A DNA stretch of 64,000 nt from positions 36,943,001 through 37,007,000 of the forward strand of contig JBANSL010000001.1 of assembly GCA_037127255.1 (NCBI GenBank). Reading direction: 5' to 3'. The translations under genes were made by a program, and so were the position numbers. Numbering within the stretch: position 1 is the first letter of the stretch; every line of letters begins with the position of its first letter. Positions 48,609 through 59,347 of the stretch are shown piece by piece. The notes under the pieces are model-generated. The model searched no databases, was not told the origin of the DNA, and worked only from the letters and a program-made list of their open reading frames with translations. Source of the stretch: Persicaria tinctoria. Taxonomy: Eukaryota; Streptophyta; Magnoliopsida; Caryophyllales; Polygonaceae.

Positions 48609-48671
48609 AGGCTATCATTCGCGCCTTAGGTAGTTGAATCTCACGTCTACTTTGAGTTTCTTTTCAGGTGT

Positions 48672-49916
48672 ATGCGTCGTTCTGGTCTACAACCTGAGTT
48701 TGACAGCTTAGACGAACCGGAGCGTTTCTTACACATCCACTCTAAACTCAAAAGGATCATGGCGGACGCTGAGACACAAGAACAACTGATTGCGAGACTT
48801 ACAAGGGAGCTAGCCGCAAAGGATACCACTATCGCCAATGAGAGGACATCGAGGGAACAAGCAGCTGAGCGCGCAAGGCAAGCAGATGCTGAGCTTGCCC
48901 AATATCCAACCACTGCTGAGGATTATATGCACCCAACTCTCGTCGTGCCTGAATCGGCGATTCTAATCCCTGAAAACTCTTTTGAAATTCGCACTCAATT
49001 TCTGATAGAGCTTAAAAATAATGCTTTTTATGGAAAATTTAATGAGTGTCCTCTTGAACATATTACCAATTTTCATGACATGTGTCGTACTCTTGCTGAA
49101 GGTACAACTCTGGAATATGTCAAGATGAAAGTTTTTCGCTGGTCTCTCGCTGGACCTGCACTGAAGTGGCTTGAAGGGCTGAAGCCGAGATCTCTCACCA
49201 CATGGGCCCAAGTAGAGCAAGAGTTTCTGAAGAAATATTTCCCACCCGCCAAAACAGCACTTCTCCGCCAGAAAATCACCGCCTTCAAACAGAAGCAAGG
49301 GGAACCGCTGGCGAAGGCATGGGAACGCTACAAAGAACTGCTGCAATCTTTCCCTACTCATGGACAACCACCCTACGTCATTCAGGAGATCTTCTTCAAC
49401 TCTCTTGATTAAGTCACTAAGAACAGAATCAACCATTATACTCGCTATGAGTATCTGACGATGCCACCAAGCGACGCATGGGGTGTGCTAGAAAAGCTCA
49501 CTAACTACGACAACAAATATAGGGCTCCTACAAAATATGATGAGAGCACCTATGCCAAACCAGCCCCATCTATGCCACTCTATGAGCCAGCAAAGGAGAT
49601 TGACCCAGATGTCAGGGAGCAGTTCTACAGAGACCAGAATCGCAAGCTCCTCAAGCAAGTCAAATACCTATCTGTCAATCAGCCTTGCATCGAATGCGGA
49701 TCACAGAGGCACACCACTACTGAGTGCCCACACACAGAGCAAGTCAGAATGGCAGAGACACATGAGGAGGCAGCTTACGCAGGGGGTCCCAATCGCTACA
49801 TTGGAGACCAACGGTCCTATCAACCACAGTGGAACCAAGGTCCTCCTAGCAACCCCCACACTACAGAGCTCCAGGACATCCAGAAAGGGATCAAAGGAAG
49901 GATGATCTGCAGCTGA
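48672..49916 (+). pseudogene. Athila-like gag with zinc knuckle, one in-frame stop
   Basis: The ATG at 48672 opens 246 codons: a charged coiled-coil-like N-terminus, then the retrotransposon gag core (PALKWLEGL, WAQVEQEFLKKYFPP, GEPLAKAWERYKELLQSFP). TAA at 49410-49412 interrupts, after which the same frame continues 151 codons from 49461. A CCHC zinc knuckle, CIECGSQRHTTTEC, starts at 49686 and would bind nucleic acid during particle assembly. The frame is lost near 49895. Without the stop this would be a normal-length plant Ty3/gypsy gag. A splice-acceptor-like TTTCTTTTCAG lies just before the ATG. Confidence 0.9.
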
Positions 49917-51541
49917 TCCTTGAGGAGATGCGTCGGAATTAGGGCACCATCAACAACCAATTCCAGAACATCACTACAAAATTTGGGGAACTAGATATCT
50001 GGAAAAGGGGAATAGAGACGCAGATGGGTCAAATTGCTGCACAGATCCCACGACCATCTGGACATCTCCCTGGGCAAACAGAACCAAATCCTAAAGCGAA
50101 GACCGGACACGTCACAGCTATCAAACTCATGAGTGGGCATCAATTACATGAGCCAGAGGTCGGGAAACAGCAAGGCAAGGCAGAGCAGCAACTCGAGACA
50201 GAACAGACCCAACTCGATCTCGAGGAGGCTCTACTCGACACAGACCAGAAGCTGAGCTCGGACTCTGCTGCGCAGACCAGCAACTCGAGGTCGACAAACC
50301 AAGTCGAGATCGACGAGCCCCTAGTCGAGATCGAGGAGAAGCATCTAGCCGACGTCGAGGACTCTACAACACCTCCGACAGCTGATCTGGCTCCGAAACT
50401 GAAAAAGCCACTGCCTTTCCCTTCAAAAGCATAGAAAGATCCCACTGCAGGTAGGTTTACCAGATTTGTTAATATGCTGCAAGAACTGAATGTTTCAATT
50501 CCTTTTACAGATGCCTTGCAAGAGATGCCTCGATATGTCAAATTTTTGAAGGAAATTCTGAGCAAGAAGCGATCCATCTCAGAGATCGCAGGCGAATGCA
50601 GAGTACTCCACTTCCCTGAAAAGAGACCTGACCCTGGTAAGTTTTCTGTTACTGTGGGTTTTGGACAATATAAATATGAGTCTCTGTGTGGTTTAGGAGC
50701 AAGTGTGAGCATCATGCCTCTATCAATCTGGCGGAAGATCAAAATAGGATGCATAGAACATATGGATGCCAAACTATACATGGCGAACAATACAGTAGTC
50801 ATCCCTACAGGTATAGTTGAGAACGTCCCTGACCAAGTTGGTAAATTCTTTGTTCCAGCAGATTTCCTTATCATTGACTGTGCTGAAGATCCTACTAGCC
50901 CTATTATTCTTGGTAGACCATTCTTAGCTACTGCAGATGCTAGAATAAGTGTCAAGAATAGATCGCTCACCTTCACCATAGGCGATGAGGTTTTGGATTT
51001 CTCTTTTGGCCCTGCAAAAGAGGAAATTTCATGGCTGGAGGTGAAAAGCATCAGCAACCACGGGACCAAGCAAACAGCGGAGGAAGGTGCCAACATTGTA
51101 CTCGAGATCGACAAGACCAACTCGATCTCGACAAGGCCTCTACTCAATCTCGACAAGACCTTGTCGACCTCGACAACCTCTGTTGAGCCACTGACTTGCC
51201 AAGAGCCTAAGTATGGGGTCCCTGTACTCGAGGTCGGCCAACAGTACTCGATCTCGACTAGCCCCAAGCCCAAAGATTTCTGTTTTGGGTCCGAAAAGGT
51301 AAGTTCAGGTATGAATCCTACTCCCCCTCAGTCCATAAAGAAAATTATCAATGATTTAAGGGGAGATAAGACACCATGGCGAGAGAATCTGCGAAAGCTA
51401 AAGGCTGAAAGGAAGAAGAAGAAAGAGAAGGGAGATGATGCAAGCAACCACCTGTCAACTAAGCTTGCGTACTACCATCAGGACCTAGATGATCCAGGAG
51501 AAGGGCCAAACATGAGCGGGCCCCACAATAATGGTCCTTGA
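49917..51541 (+). pseudogene. Gag C-terminus and retropepsin-like protease, inactive
   Basis: In the frame of 50024 the text runs on with two in-frame TAG codons (near 49936 and at 50432-50434). MGQIAAQIPRPSGHLPGQ and HVTAIKLMSG (50024-50140) are typical of Athila-type gag ends. The stretch 50210-50360 encodes LVEIDE-like repeats from the ACTCGAGATCGAC word. The protease part (50474-51541) has MPRYVKFLKEILSKKR, then LCGLGASVSIMPLSIW and PIILGRPFLATADARI. The catalytic D of the D-L/S-G-A motif is replaced by G (codon 50690-50692). A second word-coded patch follows (51100-51190). The region ends in a lysine-rich tail. No RT, RNase H or integrase follows. Confidence 0.85.
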
Positions 51542-53636
51542 GCGCAAACGGAGAAGTCGGCCTAGCGACTCTAAAATCTAGAGCATGTATATAGAACTTT
51601 ATGAACTTTTGGGACTTTTTGAACTTTTTGGTTTTTGGTTTTTGTTTTTGGTTTTGGTTTTATGTCTTTTAGAATACTTCATGTGGATAGTCTTGTTTTT
51701 GTGTGCAATCTAACACTTTTAGGTCGGCAAAGCATATAAGGATCGCGAAAAGTGGATTAAGAATTCCTTGAAAAACAGTCAAGATCGATGAAGGCCAAGT
51801 CGACTACGACAAGGAGGAGAAGCCCAGAAGTTACTCGAGCTCGAGTAGACGTACTCGACATCGACCAGCCAGACGCTCCTCGACTTCAGACTCCACTAGA
51901 CGCTGAGAGCCTACTCGATATCAAGTAAGAGTATTCGATATCGACAGGAACCTACTCGACTTACACTGATTCGCCCTCCTCGATGAGTTATCCTGTGAGT
52001 TCCTTCCTTTACTCCTGTTTTTATTTGATTTTATACAGTGGGGACATTGTAAATTTTAAGTATGGGGTGGGGGAAGGGCTCATTATCATTATCATATATG
52101 TTAGTCTTGCTTTTTTGGTTTTACATGGTTATATTTTAATTTTTATGCATTCATGTTTAAATTTTATGCATTGTAGTCTTTTTCCATACTTTATTCTTAT
52201 TTTTAGTTGCATAGAATAAAATAAAATAAAAAAATGTCGAAAAATGAAAAAAATATGCATGTTTAAACTTTTTGCATTGTTTTAGTTTTTATACCCTAAC
52301 TTAGATGCCCTATGATGATACATAATGATTGACTTGATCATATAAATCCTATTGCATGTTTGGAAGGTTTAGCCTAAGTCCCCAAAATGGTTTTTATGTG
52401 GATTGTGAACTTGTGATGAAATTGAGCACATATGATCCTAAGCTAAAGGTTAAAATCCAACAAAAAATGTCCCAATGAGAATTTCGGCCTTATAGGGAGA
52501 ACATTAAAAATCCCTCTGCTTTCTTGAGTGTATTTACTCTTCCTATGAATCTCTAAATGTTGTTATAGTTATTCAAGATCAATGCATTTATATGTTTATG
52601 TTGATGAGAATTAAGTGATGGAGGCACCTTTTAAGCCAATTTTATCCTCTCTTTACCTACCCTGCATTATCCCTGCTTGAAGCCAGAACATTAGCCTGAG
52701 ACTTTTATTGTAAACTCCACAAAAATATCCTTAGCCAAATTGAGCATGACCCCCATTTGGGAATTAAGACTTAGAGTTGGTTGGAATGATGATTTGTGGA
52801 AGGAATGAGCTTATGTTGCATTTCAAGAAGGATCATGGAAATTATTGAGATATGGGTTGGTTGTACATTTTTTTATCTTGCTAGACATATTATGTAAAAG
52901 GATTTTTGGCTCACATTATAAATGCACCTCTAGTATTATTTTATATTTTCGTTTCAAAAAAAAAATCCAAAAAGAGAAAAAAAGAAGAGAAAAAGTACAT
53001 ATGTTTGTGAATAAAGTGCATGAGCCAAATTTACCTTATTTCTTTCATTATTTTGCAAGATACATATTTTGGAGAGATTTAGAAAGTTTGAAAGGTTATA
53101 TACTCCATTGAGACAAATTGGAGAGTTTGGTTGATGCATATGATTGGGACGTTATGGTTTGGTTGTGTTATTTAGGAGTCGTGATTCCCTAATTTTATTT
53201 AGCACCACATGACCAAATAATTCCATACCTTATTATTTCTTACAAAGCCCCATTACAACCCCGCCGAATGGAATCTTCTTTGAAGACTTCCATTGAGCGA
53301 AGTCCTCCTGATAATTCTTGTTACATTTTCATAATTGGTTGCGAAGTGGATTTATGTTTAAATTGCTATGTTTATGAGATTGTGTATGGAATTGAGCTGA
53401 GAGTTGATCTTCATAGCCTAAACACATTTGAGAGTTGAGTGTAAACACATTATTCCTGTGAGGTTGGATTTATACTGCCTATGTCTATGGATCGCTCATA
53501 TATTTGTGATGACGTTAAATTCACTTGTCTTACATTGTTACTACTTAAGATGTTGCTTTTGACAAAGGCGAAGACTTGAAGGATGTGTTGTAGGTCTTGG
53601 TTATTGTTTGGTTATTGCTTGAGGACAAGCAAGTCT
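51542..53636 (+). other. Long 3' non-coding region of the gag-protease element
   Basis: It starts with a T/G-rich run and further copies of the ACTCGA word (51830-51970). The rest is AT-rich with only short frames and no domain. The last 560 bp are the forward counterpart of 42949-43517. Confidence 0.7.
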
Positions 53637-53651
53637 AAGTATGGGGTGATT
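53637..53651 (+). other. Polypurine tract before LTR-E
   Basis: AAGTATGGGGTGATT immediately precedes TGATGTCCATG, the LTR start. Confidence 0.8.
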
Positions 53652-54284
53652 TGATGTCCATGTTTTATGCCATGTTTTATATCTACTCTTATATCGATTT
53701 CTGCATACATTGTATACATTTGGGTTAGAATAATACAGAATCTGTGTAGTTTACACTTATTTGCAATATATGGAGGTCTACACAAGTTTTGGTTATATTT
53801 TGCAGAAATCGGACGCACTTTGGAGCTAAAGGAAACTCATGGAGAAGCTAAGAATGGTGCAGCTAGAGAAAATGCCATTTTTCACCATTCTTCATTCTGA
53901 ATCAAGCTTTGATGTCTTCATGAGAGTTGTAGCCCTCGGAAAGGTCTTTCCAACACATAGTCATATGCGTCAACCCGACGAACGAGGACTCGGGAAAGTG
54001 CGTTTCAAGAACAGAGCAGAAAGCTGAGAAAACTTTACTCGAGATCGAGTAGACTTACTCGAGATCGACCAAAAGTGCCTGGTCGAGGACGTAGCTGATC
54101 GAGAAACCGACGACGAAGACATGCCGGGTTACACTCTACTCGAGATCGAGTAAACCTACTCTAGATCGAGGAGCCCAGAAGCCGTGTCCGAGCATGTCGA
54201 GCAGAGTCACCCGAGAAGACCTAGTCGACAGGCCAGTCTAGTCGATATCGACGAGAGGTACTCGAGATCGACTAGACCCGTGAA

Positions 54285-56602
54285 TGTTGTGAGCTGAATC
54301 TGCCATGTTTTACAGTAACTTTTATATCGATTTCTGTGTACATTACATTCATTTGGGCTTAGATAGTACAGAATCTATGTAGTTTATGTTTATTTGCCAA
54401 ATTATGGAATCTACACCAGTTTCTGTTTAATTCGCAGAAATCGAGGCATTTTACAGCAATTCTACAGAAGGTCAGAAAAGCTCGAAAAACCACTACAGAA
54501 GTCCAAGGTCAAAGAAGCGGAACCAATCTGAGAGTCAAGGCTACTCGATCTCGAGTAGCCTTACTCGACATAGACGAGCCTGTCCGAGCAACCTTGGTCG
54601 AGCAAGCCTGCTCGAGAAGCCAGACAACCCGAGCCTCCAAAGCCAACTCGACCTCGACAAGCCCTGGTCGAGGTAGACGAAGCCCAGACGCCCACGTCCG
54701 GAGTCGACGAAGAGAGCTGGCCGAGGAAATCCACCCGAGGACGACCAGGAGACTCACTGCCGCGGAAAGGAGGATCCGCTGCACCGGACAAAGCCATCCG
54801 CTGCCAGCGGAAGAGCCAGCTCGTGAAAGCGGAAGCAACACCCAACTCGACCTCGAGGAGCCCTTGTCGAGGTCGACGAGAGCTTGACTCCTTGTCCGAG
54901 CCAGTCGACTAGACTTACCCGAGTAGAGCCAGTCGACAAGACCAACCTTACTCGAGATCGACTAGGCGTGGTCGAGGTCGACAAGCACCCAGGAGCCCAG
55001 GTCCGAGCACATCGAGCACCAGCGAGCCGAGACGACTAATCCTACTCGAGGTCGACAAAACCTTGTCGAGGTCGACTAGAGCCGCTCCCAGAATCTTCTC
55101 GACTTGGCTTGTCCGAGTAGGATTGAAGTTCCTTGATGCCGAAGGCGGAAAATTCTATCCAAATCCATCGAAGATCTATCCGATCTATCAAGTCTATCCA
55201 TCAAAGAGCAAGATCTATCAACATGAAGACATACTACCCTATTTAGAATTATCTTTTTCCTAGTTGATTTAATTCCATTATGTCATTTATTTATCTTTTA
55301 GCAATTTAGATATAATTTTAGATATAGATAGATATCTTCTTTCCTAGAATAGCTAGGGAAAGAAGCCTATAAATAAGGCCCTACGGGGCTCAGTTTTATT
55401 AATTCCATCACAATTCAATTTCAGAGAGAAGTAAGTAGGAGAAGTAGATAGAGAGAGAGAGTGAGCAGCCGGTTGGAGTTGTGAAGCGAGAGCGGAGTTG
55501 GCTTCGAGCGGTTGTAAACTTTGGTTTGTTTTTATGCAAGTTTCTTTCATCAATTCAATGTCTGCGATTGCGATGAGGCGTGAGTAGTCCACCCACTTCT
55601 GGAGCTGGGGTGAGCCCGACGGTGGCCATGTGAGGCGATGCGATAAAGGTCAGATCTTTTTGTGCGATTTATCTTCTATCCCTATGAGCATGATTCTTTT
55701 GCGAGAGTTGAAGGTGATCCTTGTTTGTGTTATTAAAGCGAAAGTGATCTTAATGCAACTTGGATTAATTATGTGAAAAAGGGTTAGTAACAATTAGGGT
55801 TTATGCGAGAGCCTCTATATGCCTAGTTGTTAATGACGAAAAATATTTGATGAAAAGCATGATCTTTTATGCCTTTATGTGTTGTTTTGCATGGTTGTTG
55901 TTGTGGTGTTGAAACCCTAGCCTTGGAGGTCTTTTTATATATTGAGTTTATTTTCCGTCAAAAAGATGAGTTTGGGTTTTGAGCAATTGCAATTTACATT
56001 CCTTTAAATTTCTGTTCTTGTCGACATAGAGTAGGACTTGGTCGAGATAGAGTACGGTTCTTGTCGATCTCGACGAGAACTGGTCTAGGTCGAGTTGAAG
56101 TTTCTGCCCTTTGTCGATTTTCTGTTGTCTGTCTTTGCTGATTCTTGTCGATCTCGACCAGAACTGGTCTAGGTCGAGTTGAAGTTTCTGCCCTTTGTCG
56201 ATTTTCTGTTGTCTGTCTTTGCTGATTCTTGTCGATCTCGAGGAGGGGGTAGTCGAGATCGAGTTGACTTGCCTTTGTCGAGTTGCTTCGTTTTCGATTT
56301 TGAGCCACTGTTGTCGACCACCCTTGTCTATCTCGAGTACTGTTTGTCGAGATTGACGAGAGCCTTCGCTTTTGCTTTGATTTGTTATTTGCTTTTGTTT
56401 TATTTGCCCATGCCGGGATTATTTGTTTCTGCTTCTGTGAGAATCTGATAGCTACCTGAGAACTGCTGACGTGCTTCCTCGTGGATTCGATCCTGACTTT
56501 TCTCTTACTACAACGGGAGGAAGTCTTGTAATTATTTGCTGAGATAGGGGAGTCGTTCTAAACCATATTCTATTCTATACTTGACTTACTCCTGCAACAA
56601 CA
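54285..56602 (+). mobile_element. Solo LTR of a related subfamily
   Basis: It starts TGTTGTGAGCTG, ends CTGCAACAACA, and is flanked by GTGAA at 54280-54284 and 56603-56607. There is no internal region, so it is the product of recombination between two LTRs. It shares the word-rich zones and dyad-TATA plan (TATAAATA at 55368-55375) but lacks the 62-codon frame. An exact 84 bp tandem duplication lies at about 56070-56235. Confidence 0.9.
55339..55375 (+). promoter_or_regulatory. Solo LTR core promoter: variant dyad plus TATA box
   Basis: CTTTCCTAG-AATAG-CTAGGGAAAG (55339-55362) pairs over nine positions with one bulged G, then TATAAATA at 55368. Compared with LTR-A, an inner T-A pair has become A-T on both arms. 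Confidence 0.6.
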
Positions 56603-56931
56603 GTGAACCATGACTGAGCCTGTCGAGCACCAGTTAGCCGAGATGACGAGCAACGCCCAGTCGACAACACTCCTACTCGAGATCGACAAGACCCTTGTCG
56701 AGATCGACGAGGACTCCAAAAGCCGCGTGACGTGTTTTTGGCAATTCTACTCGGATTGGGATTACCTGGGCTCGAAGTTTGCCGAATTCTATCCAATCTA
56801 TCAAGATACATCATGGAAGGAGAAGATCTATCCATTAAAGATATTTAGATATATTTAGATTTAATTTCCTTGTTGCTTTTATTTATCCTTAAGCATTTTA
56901 GATATAATTTTAGATAGAGATAGAGATTTCT

Positions 56932-56966
56932 ATCCTTGAGTAGCAAGGATTAGAAGGCTATAAATA
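56932..56966 (+). promoter_or_regulatory. LTR-E core promoter: dyad plus TATA box
   Basis: Dyad ATCCTTGAGTAGCAAGGAT at 56932-56950 and TATAAATA at 56959-56966. Confidence 0.65.
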
Positions 56967-57985
56967 AAGCCCATAAGGCTGATTTTAGATTCATTCAATT
57001 TCAGAAGTAGGGAAGTAGTTCCATAGAGACGGTTTAGGAGTTCAGAGGTTTTAGGATTTTGGCGTTCAACGAGAGTTGGATCGCCGGGATTGTAAAGTCT
57101 TTTGAATTTAGTTTAATACAAGTTGTTATTTTCTTTCAATCGATGATGTCTGAGGTTGCGATGAAGCGCGAGTAGTCCACCCACTTCTAGGGTTGGGGTG
57201 AGCCCGACGATAGCCATGCACGTTCAAGGTAAAGATCTGACCTTTGTCATGTTTTGAGCATCTACTACTTGTTTATGTGTTTATTACCCATCTAATGGAG
57301 ATCCATGATAAAAACTTGGATTGTAAACATAAAATCAGTAAAGACAATTAGGGTTTCTTGAAAGAGTTGTCTAATTGTTGGAAAAGGCGAAAGCTTGTCC
57401 TTTGATGCGATTCACATGATTATTTGTTTTATCTCTGCCTTATGCATGCTTGGTTATCGTTGTTGCAAACCCTAATCTTGGAAGTCTTTTACATACAGTT
57501 TAGTTCGAATACCAAAGCATTTGTTTTTACTTTTGTTTCGTTTCTACTTTCTGCCCTCGTCGATCTCGACCAAGCCTGGTCGATCTCGACTACTGATTCC
57601 CGATCCCAGATCGTCGTAGCTTACTTGTGCAGGAACTCGACCAAGACAAGCCAAAGTCGACAAGGAATGTACTCGATATCGAGTAGCCCTTTGTCGAGAT
57701 CGAGTAGCCCTGGTCGATATCGACGAGACCCTGTGCTTGCTGCTGCACTGTGTTCGATTGTCCGATCTTCTGTCGACTACCCTATTCGAGATCAAGGACC
57801 CTGTTGTCGACTTCTGACCATGAGATTTCTCCGCTGCCTAGGATCCGCTGACACGCTTCCTTTTGGATTGATCCTGACTTCCCGCTGCTACATTAGGAGG
57901 AGGTCTTGTAATTATTTACGTGGGCAGAATCTAGTTTGATTTATTTTGTTATATTTCATACTCGATTTCCTCCTACAACAGGCAT

Positions 57986-58159
57986 AAGCCGATGTTTGTA
58001 TGTTTTCTTTTTAAGTGGACAAATGCTTGAATGTTGTAGCGTACCTTCGTCACTGGTTGTTTATCTTATGTTTAGTCGTTAGCTCATGGATGCAACTTTC
58101 TATGTTAACAAATACTCCAGGCGTTCTTGAAGGGCTTATGGAAATTATTTTTAAAATAT
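57986..58159. other. Original 3' flank of B3-like unit d
   Basis: Directly after the second GGCAT the sequence supplies the AA of unit d's split TAA stop. About 170 bp without ORFs follow, leading into the tandem array. This links the B3 cluster and the array as one original sequence. Confidence 0.65.
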
Positions 58160-59160
58160 TTTGAGCAGAGATCTGACGCGGAGCCAGAGCTCCAGCGTAC
58201 TGGGGTTATATTTAAGAACATATCTCCGAGAATGTAGCTTCGATCGGAGGCCCGACGCGGAGCCAAGCTCTAGTGTACTAGAGACTTATCAAAAAATCTT
58301 ATCTCCGAGAATGTAGCTTCGATCAGAGGCCCGACGCGGAGCCAAGCTCTAGCGTACTTGGGACTTATCAAAAATCTTATCTCCGAGAATGTAGCTTCGA
58401 TCGGAGGCCCGGCGCGGAGCCAAGCTCCAGCGTACTTGCGACTTATCAAAAAATCTTATCTCCGAGAATGTAGCTTCAATCGGAGGCCCGACGCGGAGCC
58501 AAGCTCCAGCGTACTTGGGACTTATAAAAAAATCTTATCTTCGAGAATGTAGCTTCCATCGGAGGCCCGACGCGGAGCCAAGCTCCAGGGTACATAGGAC
58601 TTATCAAAAAATCTTATCTCCGAGAATGTAGCTTCGATTGGAGGCCCGACGCGGAGCCAAGTTCCAGCGTACTTGGGACTTATCAAAAAATCTTATCTCT
58701 GAGAATGTAGCTTCGATTAGAGGCCCGACGCGGAGCGAAGCTCCAGCGTACTTGGGACTTATCAAAAAAATCTTATCTTCGAGAATGTAGCTTCGATCGG
58801 AGGCCCGACGCGGAGCCAAGCTCCAGCGTACTTGGGACTTATCAAAAAATCTTATCTCTGAGAATGTAGCTTCGATCGGAGGCCCGACGCGGAGCCAAGC
58901 TCCAGCGTACTTGGGACTTATCAAAAAATCCTATCTCCGAGCATGTAGCTTCGATCGGAGGCCCGACGCAGAGCCAAGCTCCAGCGTACTTGGGACTTAT
59001 AAAAAAATCTTATCTCTGAGAATGTAGCTTCGATCGGAGGCCCGACGCGGAGCCAAGCTCCATCGTACTTGGGACTTATCAAAAAATCTTATCTCTGAGA
59101 ATGTAGCTTCGATCGGAGGCCCGACGCGGAGCCAAGCTCCAGCGTACTTGGGAATTATTT
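58160..59160. repeat. Tandem array, 79 bp monomer, about 12-13 copies
   Basis: The word GAGAATGTAGCTTCGATCGG recurs at 58228, 58307, 58385, 58464, 58543, 58621, 58700, 58780 and on to about 59097, a period of 78-80 bp. Each unit also has AGGCCCGACGCGGAGCCAAG. The first unit is degenerate. It lies between the integrase end and the antisense genes, where Tat-lineage elements often carry variable tandem repeats. Confidence 0.9.
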
Positions 59161-59347
59161 AAAAATATATCTGACGGGAAATAATAAAAGCACCCTCTAA
59201 CCGCTTTATTTAATTTTTGCGGGGGCAACTAAGGTTTCCGTTATACACAAGCCTTGGCTATTACTCATAGTATTTCTTTAGATTATCTGCATTCCAGGTT
59301 TTGTTTAAAACGGTGCCTTTGGGGGTACTGGGTTTGTATTCTCCTTC
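59161..59347. other. Spacer between tandem array and integrase end
   Basis: About 190 bp. It holds the downstream end of the integrase gene on the minus strand. No ORF or repeat seen. Confidence 0.4.

Larger units (their letters stand above)
38640..57980 (+). mobile_element. Composite retroelement insertion with five LTRs (element IV)
   Basis: The outermost LTRs, 38640-40431 and 53652-57980, are in the same orientation and are flanked by GGCAT at 38635-38639 and 57981-57985. Inside are a gag fragment, an inverted LTR with its 3' flank, a junction of short filler pieces, an unrecognised decayed stretch, two abutting LTRs, and one gag-protease region with a purine tract before the last LTR. 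Asp-tRNA primer-binding sites follow the first and fourth LTRs. The gag-protease type is Athila-like. No RT, RNase H or integrase is present. Without the solo LTR at 54285-56602 the insertion is about 17 kb, too long for one simple element, so recombination or template switching must have added parts. Confidence 0.75.
53652..57980 (+). repeat. LTR-E of element IV, interrupted by a solo LTR
   Basis: Segments 53652-54284 and 56608-57980 together make a 2.0 kb LTR ending CCTACAACA, followed by the target duplication GGCAT. It is the fullest copy of this LTR, with the 200 bp missing in LTR-A and an extra word-bearing unit near 57690. The solo LTR at 54285-56602 interrupts it at GTGAA. Confidence 0.85.

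Noticed and set aside
50140..51273. 377-codon frame on the minus strand
   Set aside because: It is the antisense shadow of the gag-protease frame, and its Ser/Ile/Thr-rich parts come from the reverse complement of the word repeats.
58160..59160. CRISPR array
   Set aside because: The units are contiguous 79 bp tandem copies without distinct spacers, in a plant genome.
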